A stretch of 44,244 nt of DNA from JBCBSS01 sp039819065 (GTDB lineage: Bacteria; Bacteroidota; Bacteroidia; Cytophagales; Cyclobacteriaceae). Within the stretch, counting starts at the first letter, position 1. Each line of letters starts with the position of its first letter. Below the pieces are notes generated by a model. The model ran no database searches. It was given only the letters and a program-made list of their open reading frames with translations, and was not told the origin of the DNA. The stretch lies in assembly GCA_039819065.1 (NCBI GenBank), contig JBCBSS010000052.1, positions 1 to 44,244 of the forward strand, in the 5' to 3' direction. Positions 15,559 through 25,521 of the stretch are shown here, in pieces. The position numbers and the translations under genes were made by a program.

Positions 15559-18066
15559 TTACAATATCAATTGGAAGCTAACCTTCACGCCAAAGCTATT
15601 TACATCGGGTCTATCCAAATAGGTTAATCGATGGAAGGCGTCTATCCTGAAGACTTTGAATATGTTTTCTATACCGTAGCCTAATTCTACGTAAGGGCCA
15701 TCATTAAGCTCACGAAACTGCAATACTTCGTTGCCCCCGGCATCTAGATCAGGTATAAGATCTCGGTTGTGTTGTTGAATACCTCCATACAGTAGATTGG
15801 CTGTACCAACAAAACGCCATTTGAGTTTCTTGAATAAAGGCACCCTATTCAGTAAAAAACCCTGGAACTGATGGCGGTAGTTAAGCGAAACATAGCTATC
15901 ACTCACGAATTCAAAGAAATCCATCAAGTTGTATGCCCTTGGTATGTAGAAGATGGTTTCGTTACCAAGATGCCCCTCTAATAGAAGAAAGGGAACCGGC
16001 TCAAATATTCTTCTGGCGGTGATAGAATAAGTGGATGTACCCAGAAGTCCGAGTTTTAGGCTTTGAAAAGCATTGACCGAAACATCGTGGTAGGTAAAAT
16101 CTCCGTCTAGCAGGTTACTCACGCCTAGGGTATAATTGACCGTCACTACCGGCGATTGTACCGTACCTAAACTCAATCGTTCGTTATCATTCTGAATCCA
16201 AATTTCGTCCTTACCAAAGCGGGTTTGCAAAGTCACCTCAGATGTGGTGAAATTACGGCCTAGTTCTGGCGTCCCTCCTTCTCCAAGGTTTGTGATATAG
16301 GCAAAATTGAAGATCGGATCAAAATACCGATGCTTTAAGATGATCTTTTCATTAAGCCCTTTGCTTAACTCAGTTTGAACGTAAAATCGGTTTTCAGTTA
16401 GCAAGTAAGGTGAAACGTGCCTACGGTTTCTAACGAATGTTTCAAAAGGTACGCTACCGATGAATCCCTCCTTGGTGTCCAGACCGATTTGTTCTATATC
16501 GTAACTGGTACTAAATCCGAGCTTTGTCCAGGGCTTCCGGGAGGCAATGTATTCTACCCCAGCCGAATATTTCCAACGCTCATCAAGTGTGCCATAAGCT
16601 GCGTAGCCACTGAATATCCACTTTCTGCTAAACTTGACGTTGGTTCTAAAACCAAGGCGAAATCTATTTTGCTCGATATTATTGGTGGCATAAGTCAGCG
16701 GATACGGCCCAAAATCGATCTTGCCTAATGATATGTATCCTGTACCCAAATAGGTGACAATGTCTGTCAGCCTGCGTACGGGTGTTATATTGCGCAGCGT
16801 ATCGATCATTTGGATCACGTTCTTCTCGGTGGGTGTGAGCGGATCATGTCTTTTCCTATCCCAAAACTCAGGATCAGGTTGTCGCGCATCTTCTGCTACC
16901 TCAATACCTGCATTGTAAAACTTGTTGGGCTTCGGTTCGTTTATCACCCAATCCTTATTGGAAGTATAGAATTTGGCCAAAATACCTGCATTGTTCTTGG
17001 CAAGTTCACTCACGTCAATAAGCACTCTCGATTTAGTAGGAATCCATGGCCCAGCTGCGGTGGGCTCTAATTCTTGCTGGATTTTGATCTTCTCAATGAA
17101 GTTCAGGTTGGCGCTTTTGTCCACATACACATCGACCTGTTTCAGCGCATATTCATCTTTGGTGATCCAAATCGAACCGTTAAAAGCAAGGTCTTGCTCC
17201 CGTTTCGGTTCAATGTCAATGCGATAACAGAAATGATCATCAATGTAAAGGCTATCGGTAAGATATACATCGTAGTAAAGCTTCCAGCCATCGGCAATAG
17301 GCGAAATAAAGTCTTTCTCGACGATGTTCAGCCAGTTTTGATAAAAGTTGTATTCCTGAAAACTAGAACCGATAAGTTGGCTGGTAAGGCTACCATCAGT
17401 AATACCAACACCAGTAATCTTCGTTTTTAGGATATGCTCTCTTCTTAGGGTTGGTGTCTTCCTGTAGTAGAATTTCGATATGGATTCTGAAATGAAAATA
17501 GGTAAAACCGGCTTGCCGTCCTCTCCCGCGATCCTATCGATACTGTCCAAAACAGTGGTTACCTTCTTGACCAGTTTACGCTCTCTAAACTTATCAGTGA
17601 TATTGTCTATATCAAATTCGATCTTATTATAGCTTTCGTATTCGTAGGCATCTAATGATCGTTTATCGTTGGCCTTTTTGTTTTTGACCACATTGCGCAA
17701 AATGGCAAAGGCAGGATTTTCTTCGGCTACAAAAACAATCTCCTCCAGATTTTGCACCTGTTCTTCAATTTGGAAATTGAGTTCCTGGGTAATACCTCTT
17801 GTGATAGCTTTAGTTTTAGTCTTGTACCCAATGTAAGAGACAATCACTGAGTCTACTGCCTGATTGGTTTTGATGGTAAAGTATCCCACAAAGTCAGTAG
17901 TAACTCCATCGGTCGTTCCTTGAAAGAAAACATTGGCAAAAGGGACAGGATCGCCGGTGTTGGCGTCAATAACTTTTCCTTTAACTATGGTTTGTTGTGC
18001 ATCTGCCTCATTAAAAGCTGTTATAAAGAAGGCAGACAGAATAATCAGTCTAAAAAATCGGTTCAT
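15559..18066 (-). CDS. Outer-membrane DUF5686 protein with carboxypeptidase-regulatory-like N-terminus
   Basis: A Bacteroidota outer-membrane protein of 835 residues. A signal peptide (to about residue 23) precedes a CarboxypepD_reg-like beta-sandwich (VKGKVIDANTGDPVPFANVFFQG, DFVGYFTIKTN, SYIGYKTKTKAI), the same module as the N-terminal extension of SusC proteins. After it comes the DUF5686 region, beginning with EENPAFAILRNVVKNKKANDK and AYEYESYNKIEFDI. The second half is rich in amphipathic beta strands and ends in FGVKVSFQLIL, typical of a membrane barrel. There is no TonB box or SusD partner here. The function of the family is not settled. Its stop lies eight bases from the convergent stop of the PhnD-like gene. 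Confidence 0.85.
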   Translation of the reverse strand: MNRFFRLIILSAFFITAFNEADAQQTIVKGKVIDANTGDPVPFANVFFQGTTDGVTTDFVGYFTIKTNQAVDSVIVSYIGYKTKTKAITRGITQELNFQIEEQVQNLEEIVFVAEENPAFAILRNVVKNKKANDKRSLDAYEYESYNKIEFDIDNITDKFRERKLVKKVTTVLDSIDRIAGEDGKPVLPIFISESISKFYYRKTPTLRREHILKTKITGVGITDGSLTSQLIGSSFQEYNFYQNWLNIVEKDFISPIADGWKLYYDVYLTDSLYIDDHFCYRIDIEPKREQDLAFNGSIWITKDEYALKQVDVYVDKSANLNFIEKIKIQQELEPTAAGPWIPTKSRVLIDVSELAKNNAGILAKFYTSNKDWVINEPKPNKFYNAGIEVAEDARQPDPEFWDRKRHDPLTPTEKNVIQMIDTLRNITPVRRLTDIVTYLGTGYISLGKIDFGPYPLTYATNNIEQNRFRLGFRTNVKFSRKWIFSGYAAYGTLDERWKYSAGVEYIASRKPWTKLGFSTSYDIEQIGLDTKEGFIGSVPFETFVRNRRHVSPYLLTENRFYVQTELSKGLNEKIILKHRYFDPIFNFAYITNLGEGGTPELGRNFTTSEVTLQTRFGKDEIWIQNDNERLSLGTVQSPVVTVNYTLGVSNLLDGDFTYHDVSVNAFQSLKLGLLGTSTYSITARRIFEPVPFLLLEGHLGNETIFYIPRAYNLMDFFEFVSDSYVSLNYRHQFQGFLLNRVPLFKKLKWRFVGTANLLYGGIQQHNRDLIPDLDAGGNEVLQFRELNDGPYVELGYGIENIFKVFRIDAFHRLTYLDRPDVNSFGVKVSFQLIL

Positions 18067-18097
18067 ATTAAGGGTTGAATATTACCTTAACTAAAAA

Positions 18098-18751
18098 TTA
18101 GCTGTCCAAGTTCAATGGTTCCTTTTCACCTAGAAATTTGGGCTCTTTTTTAATCACGTATAAATCCCAAACCGCCTTGGGCCGGGCTAGATATTCTCGC
18201 AGTTTCACTTTAAAAGATTCACTGGCAGGCAACTCAGTGGTCACCATAGCAACCGCTTCAATATCAAAATAGTCACTGATGAACAAGGCCCGGAAACTAT
18301 GAAACGGCTGGGTGATGATCGTTATTTTATCCTGTCCAAATATCTCTTTGCACCGTACAATAGAATCCAGCGTTCTAAGACCTGCATAGTCCAGTGTAAT
18401 CGCCCCTCTCGGAATACCTCTTGAAACCAAGGCGTTCATCATGGCTTTCGGCTCATTGTAGTATTTGGAACTGTTATCTCCACTTACCAATATATGCTTC
18501 ACCTTGCCTTGCTTATAAAGCCTGGCTGTGGTTTCCATTCTTTCTTCGAAGAATGGATTTGGCGACCCATCAGGACGCTTGTTGCTGGTACCAAGAACAA
18601 GTGCCACCTTGTTATCGGGCACACTGGTCACGTCCTCGTATATCATATCGGTAGTAGAACTCACTATCCAAATATTGCACGACAGGATAAAAACAGCGAT
18701 TAGGGCAATGCCCAGAATCAGTATTTTGAAAAATCGCTTTAACAATTTCAT
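18098..18751 (-). CDS. SanA/YdcF-like (DUF218) membrane protein
   Basis: A protein of about 217 residues with an N-terminal membrane anchor (KLLKRFFKILILGIALIAVFIL) and a periplasmic DUF218 domain. Diagnostic stretches are VALVLGTSNKRPDGSPNPFFEERM, KQGKVKHILVSGDNS, MMNALVSRGIPRGAITLDYAG and TIITQPFHSFRALFISDYF. E. coli relatives SanA and ElyC affect envelope integrity and peptidoglycan or lipid-carrier metabolism. By sequence this one is closest in layout to SanA. ATG at 18751 is preferred over an in-frame TTG at 18766. Confidence 0.8.
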   Translation of the reverse strand: MKLLKRFFKILILGIALIAVFILSCNIWIVSSTTDMIYEDVTSVPDNKVALVLGTSNKRPDGSPNPFFEERMETTARLYKQGKVKHILVSGDNSSKYYNEPKAMMNALVSRGIPRGAITLDYAGLRTLDSIVRCKEIFGQDKITIITQPFHSFRALFISDYFDIEAVAMVTTELPASESFKVKLREYLARPKAVWDLYVIKKEPKFLGEKEPLNLDS

Positions 18752-18928
18752 TATCACTAAAGACAACTAACACCTAAAAGCATTGAGGTTCAAGCCTGCC
18801 CCTAAAGTGAGCATCAACATCAGTAGTCTAGCACTACATTCCAACATTTAAACTTCTACAATGCAAAGAGGCTGTGTTAGGTCAGTTCTTTATTTGCATG
18901 GTTAATATATTACAGCACTTGGCTATTT

Positions 18929-19621
18929 TTATTGTTCTGTAGACCGTAAAAATTCCTTTTCCATCAAATCAGCATTCTTCACGATCTTTTTAAACCACTC
19001 CAATTTAATTACTTGTTTTTCTTCTTCTGTCAGCGCCCAGTCCAAATCGCTTTTATTCAGTTTTGATCGTATAATATTGAGCGAAATTGCCGCACAAACA
19101 GAAATGTTTAAGCTTTCTGTAAAGCCAAACATGGGAATATGCACCATTTCCTCGGCCATACCTAACGCCGTATCAGAGAGTCCCGTTAGTTCCGTACCAA
19201 ACGCCAGTGCCACTTTTTGATCCATTTCAAGGTCATGTATTGACTTGGCCTCCTTTTTTGGTGTGGTACCCACTATTTTGTAACCTTCCTCCTTCAATGT
19301 GGACAGACAAGACTTCGTATTATCGTCACTTTCACTGTATTTGATAATATCGACCCATTTGGATGCACCGTGTACGATCCTTGGGTTGACATTGTAATCA
19401 TTGCTATTCTCAATGATATGCATATCCTGAATACCAAAGCAATCACAAGTTCTTACAACGGCGCTAGCGTTATGAGGTTGGTATATATCTTCCAAAACGA
19501 CCGTAATATGTCGTGTTCGTTGAGCCAATACTTCGTCAATCAATCCCTTCTTGTGATCTGTAACGTAATCAGAGAAGTAATGAAGCAGTTGTTGTCTAAT
19601 AGAAATTGACATAAGGCTCAT
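18929..19621 (-). CDS. trmH: tRNA (guanosine-2'-O)-methyltransferase, TrmH/SpoU family
   Basis: A SPOUT-fold methyltransferase of 230 residues expected to methylate the ribose of G18 in the tRNA D-loop. Motif 1 is HNASAVVRTCDCFGIQDMHIIEN, with the catalytic-type asparagine and arginine. Motif 2 is VALAFGTELTGLSD, and motif 3 is FGFTESLNISVCAAISL, which form the knot that binds S-adenosylmethionine. The N-terminal helix region and a C-terminal extension of about 30 charged residues match TrmH rather than TrmJ or RlmB. A second ATG at 19612 is possible. The gene follows the terminator behind parC on the same strand, so it is probably transcribed separately. Confidence 0.85.
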   Translation of the reverse strand: MSLMSISIRQQLLHYFSDYVTDHKKGLIDEVLAQRTRHITVVLEDIYQPHNASAVVRTCDCFGIQDMHIIENSNDYNVNPRIVHGASKWVDIIKYSESDDNTKSCLSTLKEEGYKIVGTTPKKEAKSIHDLEMDQKVALAFGTELTGLSDTALGMAEEMVHIPMFGFTESLNISVCAAISLNIIRSKLNKSDLDWALTEEEKQVIKLEWFKKIVKNADLMEKEFLRSTEQ

Positions 19622-19628
19622 TTAGAAG

Positions 19629-19662
19629 CAAAAAAGGGCTGCAAACTATTTCCAGTGCAGCC
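19629..19662 (-). terminator. Rho-independent terminator downstream of parC
   Basis: On the minus strand GGCTGCA and TGCAGCC pair around a 12-base loop, followed by CTTTTTTGC. It starts 15 bases after the parC stop. Confidence 0.8.
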
Positions 19663-19676
19663 AAGGGCGGTTCTTG

Positions 19677-22295
19677 TTAGAAATCAAGCTCTATGGTCTC
19701 ACCTGCACCATAGGCATCCCCCCCTTCTCCTTTTTCTTGGCTCTCAGCAGGTTTTCCTGTTTCCTGCGGCTTGGTTTCCTCTGGCTTAGGCGTCAACAGC
19801 TTAACTTTATTTACTTTATGTGGGCTTAATTTGTTACCCAGTGCCTTCCAGCCTTTCACATCGATTAGGCTTTCTATGGCATGTATTTCCTTCTCTTTGG
19901 TTTTACTCTTTCCTTTAGTGATGTCTATTTCCAATTGAGCATTGTTCTTAGTCGTGATCACTATAAGTTTAGAACCTTTAGACTCGCTAATGAAAGGGAA
20001 GGTCTTGCCTAGCGTAGAGGTTTCAATTTTGAATCGCTTCACATAATACGTTTTACTTTCGCCATCGTAATGGACTGCAGAGATGATTTTTTCAGGATCA
20101 TACCTTTCTATAAGGTTGATTTTCGCTGGCTCGTATCGATTGGTAAGCTCATAGGTAGTCAATTCATAGGAACCATCTTTATACAGCAGCATGACTCTGT
20201 CTTCTCCATTAAACTTACCTACGTACTGCCCTCTTTCTTCCTTATTGAGCCTTCCAATAGAAGAATCATACCAGATATCCAGCCCGCTGAGGGTCGATGT
20301 TCCGGCAGACTTAAATTCTATTTTTCGAACGGCGTACCTGGTTAGTATGTTACCACCCGCACTTCGCCCTTTGATCTCGATATCAGTAAAGTCGAAGTCA
20401 AACACCTTGATCCTGGCGCGGCTGTTGGAGGTGAGTTTTATGGTCACCGTTTCAGCCTCTCCATTGGGATTGGCCGTGATATACATCAGCTTAGATCCTT
20501 TTTCGCCCTTGGTGATGTCGTATTCTCGATCACGGGTTACTCCCAATACATTGAAGCGCTTCACCATAGAACGGCCGGTCTTGCCATCCAAATAGATCGC
20601 GTTGTAAACCATCCGCTCATCCGATTTCTTGAACACTCCAACTTCCATGATGTCCTTACCCATGAATATCTTGTCGGAAATACGCGAAACCATGTATTTA
20701 CCGTCCCTTCTGAAGACGATGATATCGTCGAGGTCGGAACAGTCGCAAATGAATTCATCCTTTTTAAGACCATACCCCACGAAGCCCTCTTTGCGATTAA
20801 CGTAGAGTTTTTGATTATTCGCAGCAACCACTGTTGCGGCTATGCTGTCGAAGGATTTGATGATGGTTTTCCTCTCTTTACCCTTGCCATACTTTTCTAG
20901 AAGGCCCTGGTAATAACCAATCGCATATTCGGTGATGTGCGCAAGGTTGTATTCGGTCTCTTTCAGCTCTTCTTCCAACTTACGGAGCAATTCATCCGCT
21001 TTGAAAGCGTCAAATCGCGAGATACGCTTAATCTTGATTTCTGTAAGTCTGATGATGTCATCCTGGGTGATCTCACGATAAAAATCCTTTTTATAAGGGT
21101 CTAATCCTTGATCTATCGTTTCGAGAACAGCCTCCCAAGTCTCGCACTCTTCTATATCCCTGTAGATTCTATTCTCAATGAAAATTTTTTCTAATGAAGA
21201 AAATAAGATCTTCTCCATGAGCTCTTTCTTCTTGATCTCCAACTCTTGGGTAAGCAAAGAAACAGTCTGGTCAGTATTGACCTTCAATATATCGTTGACC
21301 GGAAGAAAGACAGGTTTTTCATCAATGATCACACAGGCATTAGGCGATATACTGGCCTCACAGTCCGTAAAGGCATAAAGCGCGTCGATGGTGATATCGG
21401 GAGATTGTCCTGGTGCCAGGCTAATTTGTATCTCTACGTCCTTGGCTGTATTATCAACTACTTGTTTGATCTTGATCTTGCCTTTATCGTTGGCCTTAAT
21501 GATAGAATCAATCAAACTGTTAGTAGTGGTACCAAATGGAATTTCTTTGATCGCCAAAGTTTTCTTATCCACCTCTTCGATAACGGCTCTGACTTTGATC
21601 TTACCCCCTCTTAATCCTTGATTATATTCTGAGAAGTCGGCTGTACCACCAGTGGCGAAGTCAGGGTATATTTTAGGCTTTTTGCCTTTGAGAATATCAA
21701 TTGAGGCGGTGATCAGTTCGCAAAAGTTGTGGGGGAGGATTTTAGTGGAGAGACCTACTGCAATACCTTCAACACCTTGCGCAAGCAGCAATGGAAATTT
21801 AACCGGTAACGTAACCGGTTCTTTCTTTCTGCCATCATAAGAAAGCTGCCAATCTGTAGTCTGAGGATTGTAAACTACCTCTAACGCAAACTTTGAAAGC
21901 CGTGCTTCAATATATCGTGGCGCAGCGGCTCCGTCCCCGGTTCGTACGTCTCCCCAGTTTCCCTGAGTTTCAATGAGCAAATCTTTCTGCCCGAGATTGA
22001 CGATGGCATCTCCTATGGAGGCATCACCATGGGGGTGATACTGCATCGTATTACCAATCACGTTGGCTACTTTGTTAAAGCGACCATCATCCATCTCCTT
22101 GAGGGAGTGCATTATTCTTCTTTGTACCGGCTTAAAGCCGTCCTGTATGGCAGGAACAGCACGCTCCAGAATCACATAAGAGGCGTAATCTAAAAACCAG
22201 TTTTCATACATACCGGATACCGGCAGTACATCATTTATAGAATCTTCGTTGTGGTGTTCTCCTTGCCCGTTTTGATTAATGTTATTCTCGTCCAT
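19677..22295 (-). CDS. parC: DNA topoisomerase IV subunit A
   Basis: The breakage-reunion subunit of topoisomerase IV, which decatenates daughter chromosomes. The 5Y-CAP core includes FKPVQRRIMHSL, YHPHGDASIGDAIVNLGQ and RTGDGAAAPRYIEARL, with the DNA-attacking tyrosine at about residue 128. A helical tower and the coiled-coil gate follow (ELLRKLEEELKETEYNLAHI). The C-terminal beta-pinwheel (about 500-800) lacks a canonical GyrA box, consistent with ParC rather than GyrA. The very C-terminus is a low-complexity tail rich in E, K, P and G. It is the last gene of a parE-lipoprotein-parC unit and is followed by a terminator. Confidence 0.93.
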   Translation of the reverse strand: MDENNINQNGQGEHHNEDSINDVLPVSGMYENWFLDYASYVILERAVPAIQDGFKPVQRRIMHSLKEMDDGRFNKVANVIGNTMQYHPHGDASIGDAIVNLGQKDLLIETQGNWGDVRTGDGAAAPRYIEARLSKFALEVVYNPQTTDWQLSYDGRKKEPVTLPVKFPLLLAQGVEGIAVGLSTKILPHNFCELITASIDILKGKKPKIYPDFATGGTADFSEYNQGLRGGKIKVRAVIEEVDKKTLAIKEIPFGTTTNSLIDSIIKANDKGKIKIKQVVDNTAKDVEIQISLAPGQSPDITIDALYAFTDCEASISPNACVIIDEKPVFLPVNDILKVNTDQTVSLLTQELEIKKKELMEKILFSSLEKIFIENRIYRDIEECETWEAVLETIDQGLDPYKKDFYREITQDDIIRLTEIKIKRISRFDAFKADELLRKLEEELKETEYNLAHITEYAIGYYQGLLEKYGKGKERKTIIKSFDSIAATVVAANNQKLYVNRKEGFVGYGLKKDEFICDCSDLDDIIVFRRDGKYMVSRISDKIFMGKDIMEVGVFKKSDERMVYNAIYLDGKTGRSMVKRFNVLGVTRDREYDITKGEKGSKLMYITANPNGEAETVTIKLTSNSRARIKVFDFDFTDIEIKGRSAGGNILTRYAVRKIEFKSAGTSTLSGLDIWYDSSIGRLNKEERGQYVGKFNGEDRVMLLYKDGSYELTTYELTNRYEPAKINLIERYDPEKIISAVHYDGESKTYYVKRFKIETSTLGKTFPFISESKGSKLIVITTKNNAQLEIDITKGKSKTKEKEIHAIESLIDVKGWKALGNKLSPHKVNKVKLLTPKPEETKPQETGKPAESQEKGEGGDAYGAGETIELDF

Positions 22296-22318
22296 CTAAG
22301 GTTCTAATTATTTCCTAC

Positions 22319-23458
22319 CTATTCACCTTGCCAGTTCCTGTAAACATCACTTTCCAGGAACTCAGGAAAATCTGTAAAATCAAAGTCATTGTTGGTCAAT
22401 TCTAATTCGCGCTTCATAACTTCAGCTTGCTTGATTACACGGTCATACTGTTCGTTGAACAGTAAGGTGGTCAAAAGAGCGAACTGAAACTCTTCAATCT
22501 TCGGAAAGTCATCGGCTATGTTTTCAAATTTCATTTGCGCTTCTTCATATTGCTCCGCTCCTAGCATAGCATATCCACGATATGCTTCCAATAATTCATC
22601 ACCACCAACGGATTTATCCAGGTTGTCGATACTTTGTATCAATTTATCCCAGTCTTCTTTAATGGTGTAGTAATCAATCAAGACCAAGTCAAGACTTGGA
22701 TCATCGGGGAAATTTCTGCGATAGTTATTGATAGCAGCTTTGTATTCATCCTCTTTATCCATATTGACCAAGATCTGCATGTTGAGGATATGCCCCATTT
22801 TCTCTTTTTTTAACTCATCCGGCAATTCTTCAAAAAGGTTATAAGCACCGATATAGTCAAATAAATTAAGCTTGCTTTTGATTTCAGTGAGCTTTTGAAA
22901 AGCCTGAAAATTCTCATCGTCGATTGATCTGGAAAATACACTACTTTCCTCTTTATTGAACAATAGACCGAATAATCGCCCCATTGTTTTGCTGATTGAT
23001 TCACCGGACAGGAAAATATACAAGTCCACAATTCTAATTTCGCCATCGACTGTAGATAACTCGTAATCGTGGTAGTTGAGGCCTTCTAATCCATAGAGCC
23101 TGAAAATAAGATGGGCTCTATTATCCTTCTCATAGTATCTAATGAAAGAATACAACCCATCATCTGCCTTAACTGCTCTTACGATTTCCTTACCGAAAGA
23201 CGCCAAATCTTCTTTCGCCCCTCTTTTTATTTCAGCATCGTCAAGGCTATAACCAAAGTCTTTTAAGGCTAAATCTGTAAAATGGTCCGCATCGAAATTC
23301 TTATGGAACGTTTCGGCGTCTCCTTCATTGAATGCCGTTTCGATCATCTTGCCAAAATCGATATACGCCTGCTCATCAAGAAGCTTCTCCTCTGGTTCGG
23401 ATTGGCACGCCTGCAACAGCACGATCAATGTGAGGGATAGAAAAATAGTAGGTCTCAT
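22319..23458 (-). CDS. Lipoprotein with TPR-like helical repeats, between parE and parC
   Basis: The 379-residue protein has an SPII signal (SLTLIVLLQAC, Cys18) followed by an acidic linker QSEPEEK. Residues about 28-165 look like an alpha/beta domain (IETAFNEGDAETFHKNFDADHFTDLAL, HLIFRLYGLEGLNYHDYEL). Residues 190-370 are helical repeats of the TPR type (YIGAYNLFEELPDELKKEK, DEYKAAINNYRRNFPDDPSL, ELLEAYRGYAMLGAEQYEEAQ). It is placed 33 bases after parE and 23 bases before parC on the same strand, so it should be co-transcribed with both. A surface or periplasmic lipoprotein has no obvious role in decatenation. The family is not recognised. Confidence 0.75.
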   Translation of the reverse strand: MRPTIFLSLTLIVLLQACQSEPEEKLLDEQAYIDFGKMIETAFNEGDAETFHKNFDADHFTDLALKDFGYSLDDAEIKRGAKEDLASFGKEIVRAVKADDGLYSFIRYYEKDNRAHLIFRLYGLEGLNYHDYELSTVDGEIRIVDLYIFLSGESISKTMGRLFGLLFNKEESSVFSRSIDDENFQAFQKLTEIKSKLNLFDYIGAYNLFEELPDELKKEKMGHILNMQILVNMDKEDEYKAAINNYRRNFPDDPSLDLVLIDYYTIKEDWDKLIQSIDNLDKSVGGDELLEAYRGYAMLGAEQYEEAQMKFENIADDFPKIEEFQFALLTTLLFNEQYDRVIKQAEVMKRELELTNNDFDFTDFPEFLESDVYRNWQGE

Positions 23459-23491
23459 AGGTTCAGTTAGTGTATCGGGAAGGTCACTGGC

Positions 23492-25348
23492 CTAAGCTTC
23501 TTCCACCAAGTCTTTTTCCACCTTCAGGTTATCGATGATAAAGTTCTGTCTATCAGGCGTGTTTTTACCCATGTAGAAACTAAGTAAGTTCTTGATGCTC
23601 AAGTCTCTGCTGATGATGATAGGTTCAAGCCTGATGTCTTCTCCGATAAAATTACCAAATTCATCAGGTGATATTTCGCCCAGCCCCTTAAAGCGAGTGA
23701 TTTCAGGCTTCGCTCCTAGTTTCTGCATAGCGGCTTGTTTTTCTTCTTCGCTGTAGCAATAGATCGTCTCTTTCTTATTTCTGACCCTAAACAATGGTGT
23801 TTCCAAAATGAAAACATGGCCGTGGCGGATGAGGTCAGGGAAAAACTGCAAAAAGAAAGTCAATAGCAACAATCGTATATGCATGCCATCTACGTCCGCA
23901 TCAGTGGCGATTACAATTTTCCGGTAACGGAGCCCATCAAGGCCGTCTTCTATATTCAAAGCATGCTGTAGTAGGTTGAACTCCTCATTTTCATAAACCA
24001 CCTTTTTGGTCAGGTTGAAGCAATTAAGTGGTTTTCCTCTGAGGCTGAATACAGCTTGTGTTTTTACATTTCTTGATTTCGTAATCGATCCGCTAGCCGA
24101 ATCACCCTCGGTGATGAATATCATGGTATCATCTACCAGGTCGCCTTTCTTGTCACTGTAGTGTACCCTACAGTCTCTGAGTTTCTTATTGTGCAAATTG
24201 GCCTTCTTCGCACGTTCATTGGCCAACTTTTTAATGCCCGCAATCTCCTTTCGCTCACGTTCTGATTGCATAATGCGCTTCAACAAAGCATCAGCGGTAT
24301 CGGGGTTTTTATGCAGATAGTCGTCAAGTTCTTTCTTTATGAAGTCATTAACGAATGTACGCATAGTAGGCCCGTCAGGAGCCACATTGAGCGATCCGAG
24401 CTTGGTCTTAGTCTGTGATTCAAAAACCGGCTCTTGAACGCGTACAGCAATGGAACCAACGATACTGGCCCTGATATCCGTAGCATCGAAGTCTTTCTTG
24501 TAGAATTCTCTCACTGCCTTCACCAGAGCTTCTCGTAACGCGGCGAGGTGTGTACCTCCCTGCGTGGTATACTGCCCGTTCACAAATGAGTAATAGTCCT
24601 CGCCATATTGATTAGAATGACTTAATGCCACTTCTATATCATTGCCTTTGATATGTATGATAGGATACCTTAAACTTTCCGGATCGGTCTTTCTTTTCAG
24701 AAGATCAAGCAGGCCATTTTGCGAATGAAACTTCTTGTTATTGAAATTGATGGTCAGACCAGCATTGAGGAAAGCGTAATTCCACATCTGGTCTTCTAAA
24801 TACTCTGGAATGAAATTGAAATTCTTGAATACAGTATTGTCAGGCTCAAATGCGATTAAAGTACCATTCCTACCGCTGCTGCTGGTCACCTTTTGGTCGC
24901 TGGTTATCTCACCTTTAGTAAATTCGGCCAGCTTAGTTTGTCCATCACGGAAAGACTGTACTTTGAAATAGTTGGAAAGTGCGTTGACTGCTTTTGTACC
25001 AACACCATTCAAACCTACAGATTTCTGAAATGCACCACTATCATATTTTCCACCGGTATTGATCTTGGATACACAATCTATTACTTTACCCAAAGGTATG
25101 CCTCTACCATAGTCTCTGACTTCTACTCGGTGGTCAGTTATTTTAATATCAATGGTTTTACCATGACCCATCATGTGCTCATCAATGCTATTGTCAACCA
25201 CCTCCTTCACCAGCACATAAATGCCGTCATCCTGGGCCGACCCATCTCCCAACTTTCCAATGTACATACCAGGTCTGAGGCGAATATGTTCTTTCCAATC
25301 CAGCGATTTAATACTGTCTTCGGTATACGCTACGTTGTTCTCAGCCAT
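23492..25348 (-). CDS. parE: DNA topoisomerase IV subunit B
   Basis: The ATPase subunit of topoisomerase IV, 618 residues, close to the usual ParE length and lacking the long insert of many GyrB proteins. The GHKL fold is evident: IRLRPGMYIG, LVKEVVDNSIDEH (Mg/ATP-binding Glu and Asn), VRDYGRGIPLG, GLNGVGTKAVNALS and the QTKTKLG transducer motif. The TOPRIM domain has FITEGDSASG and ATDADVDGMHIRLLLLTFF. It starts the parE-lipoprotein-parC unit. Confidence 0.93.
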   Translation of the reverse strand: MAENNVAYTEDSIKSLDWKEHIRLRPGMYIGKLGDGSAQDDGIYVLVKEVVDNSIDEHMMGHGKTIDIKITDHRVEVRDYGRGIPLGKVIDCVSKINTGGKYDSGAFQKSVGLNGVGTKAVNALSNYFKVQSFRDGQTKLAEFTKGEITSDQKVTSSSGRNGTLIAFEPDNTVFKNFNFIPEYLEDQMWNYAFLNAGLTINFNNKKFHSQNGLLDLLKRKTDPESLRYPIIHIKGNDIEVALSHSNQYGEDYYSFVNGQYTTQGGTHLAALREALVKAVREFYKKDFDATDIRASIVGSIAVRVQEPVFESQTKTKLGSLNVAPDGPTMRTFVNDFIKKELDDYLHKNPDTADALLKRIMQSERERKEIAGIKKLANERAKKANLHNKKLRDCRVHYSDKKGDLVDDTMIFITEGDSASGSITKSRNVKTQAVFSLRGKPLNCFNLTKKVVYENEEFNLLQHALNIEDGLDGLRYRKIVIATDADVDGMHIRLLLLTFFLQFFPDLIRHGHVFILETPLFRVRNKKETIYCYSEEEKQAAMQKLGAKPEITRFKGLGEISPDEFGNFIGEDIRLEPIIISRDLSIKNLLSFYMGKNTPDRQNFIIDNLKVEKDLVEEA

Positions 25349-25471
25349 CCTATATTTCCCCTTTTTTAGATTGTCTTAATGAGCGAATAAAATTCAATTT
25401 AGTCATTTATTCAAGGGTTTCCTCGAATTGGGAAGTGTCAAATTTTAGAGTAAAAATTGACATGAAATACC

Positions 25472-25498
25472 ATAAATATCAGATTATCAGATATTTAT
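25472..25498. other. AT-rich inverted repeat
   Basis: ATAAATATC and GATATTTAT form a perfect 9-bp stem with a 9-base loop between the small membrane protein gene (stop at 25522, minus strand) and parE. It may be a weak terminator for the former or a regulatory dyad for parE. There is no clear T-tract. Confidence 0.4.
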
Positions 25499-25521
25499 AA
25501 AACGCAGTAAAAAATGTTGGT

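Noticed and set aside
16973..17430. Plus-strand open frames inside the DUF5686 gene
   Set aside because: They are antisense shadows of a well-supported coding region with no family resemblance.
21178..21621. Plus-strand open frames inside parC
   Set aside because: Antisense to a conserved gene; no start context or recognisable product.
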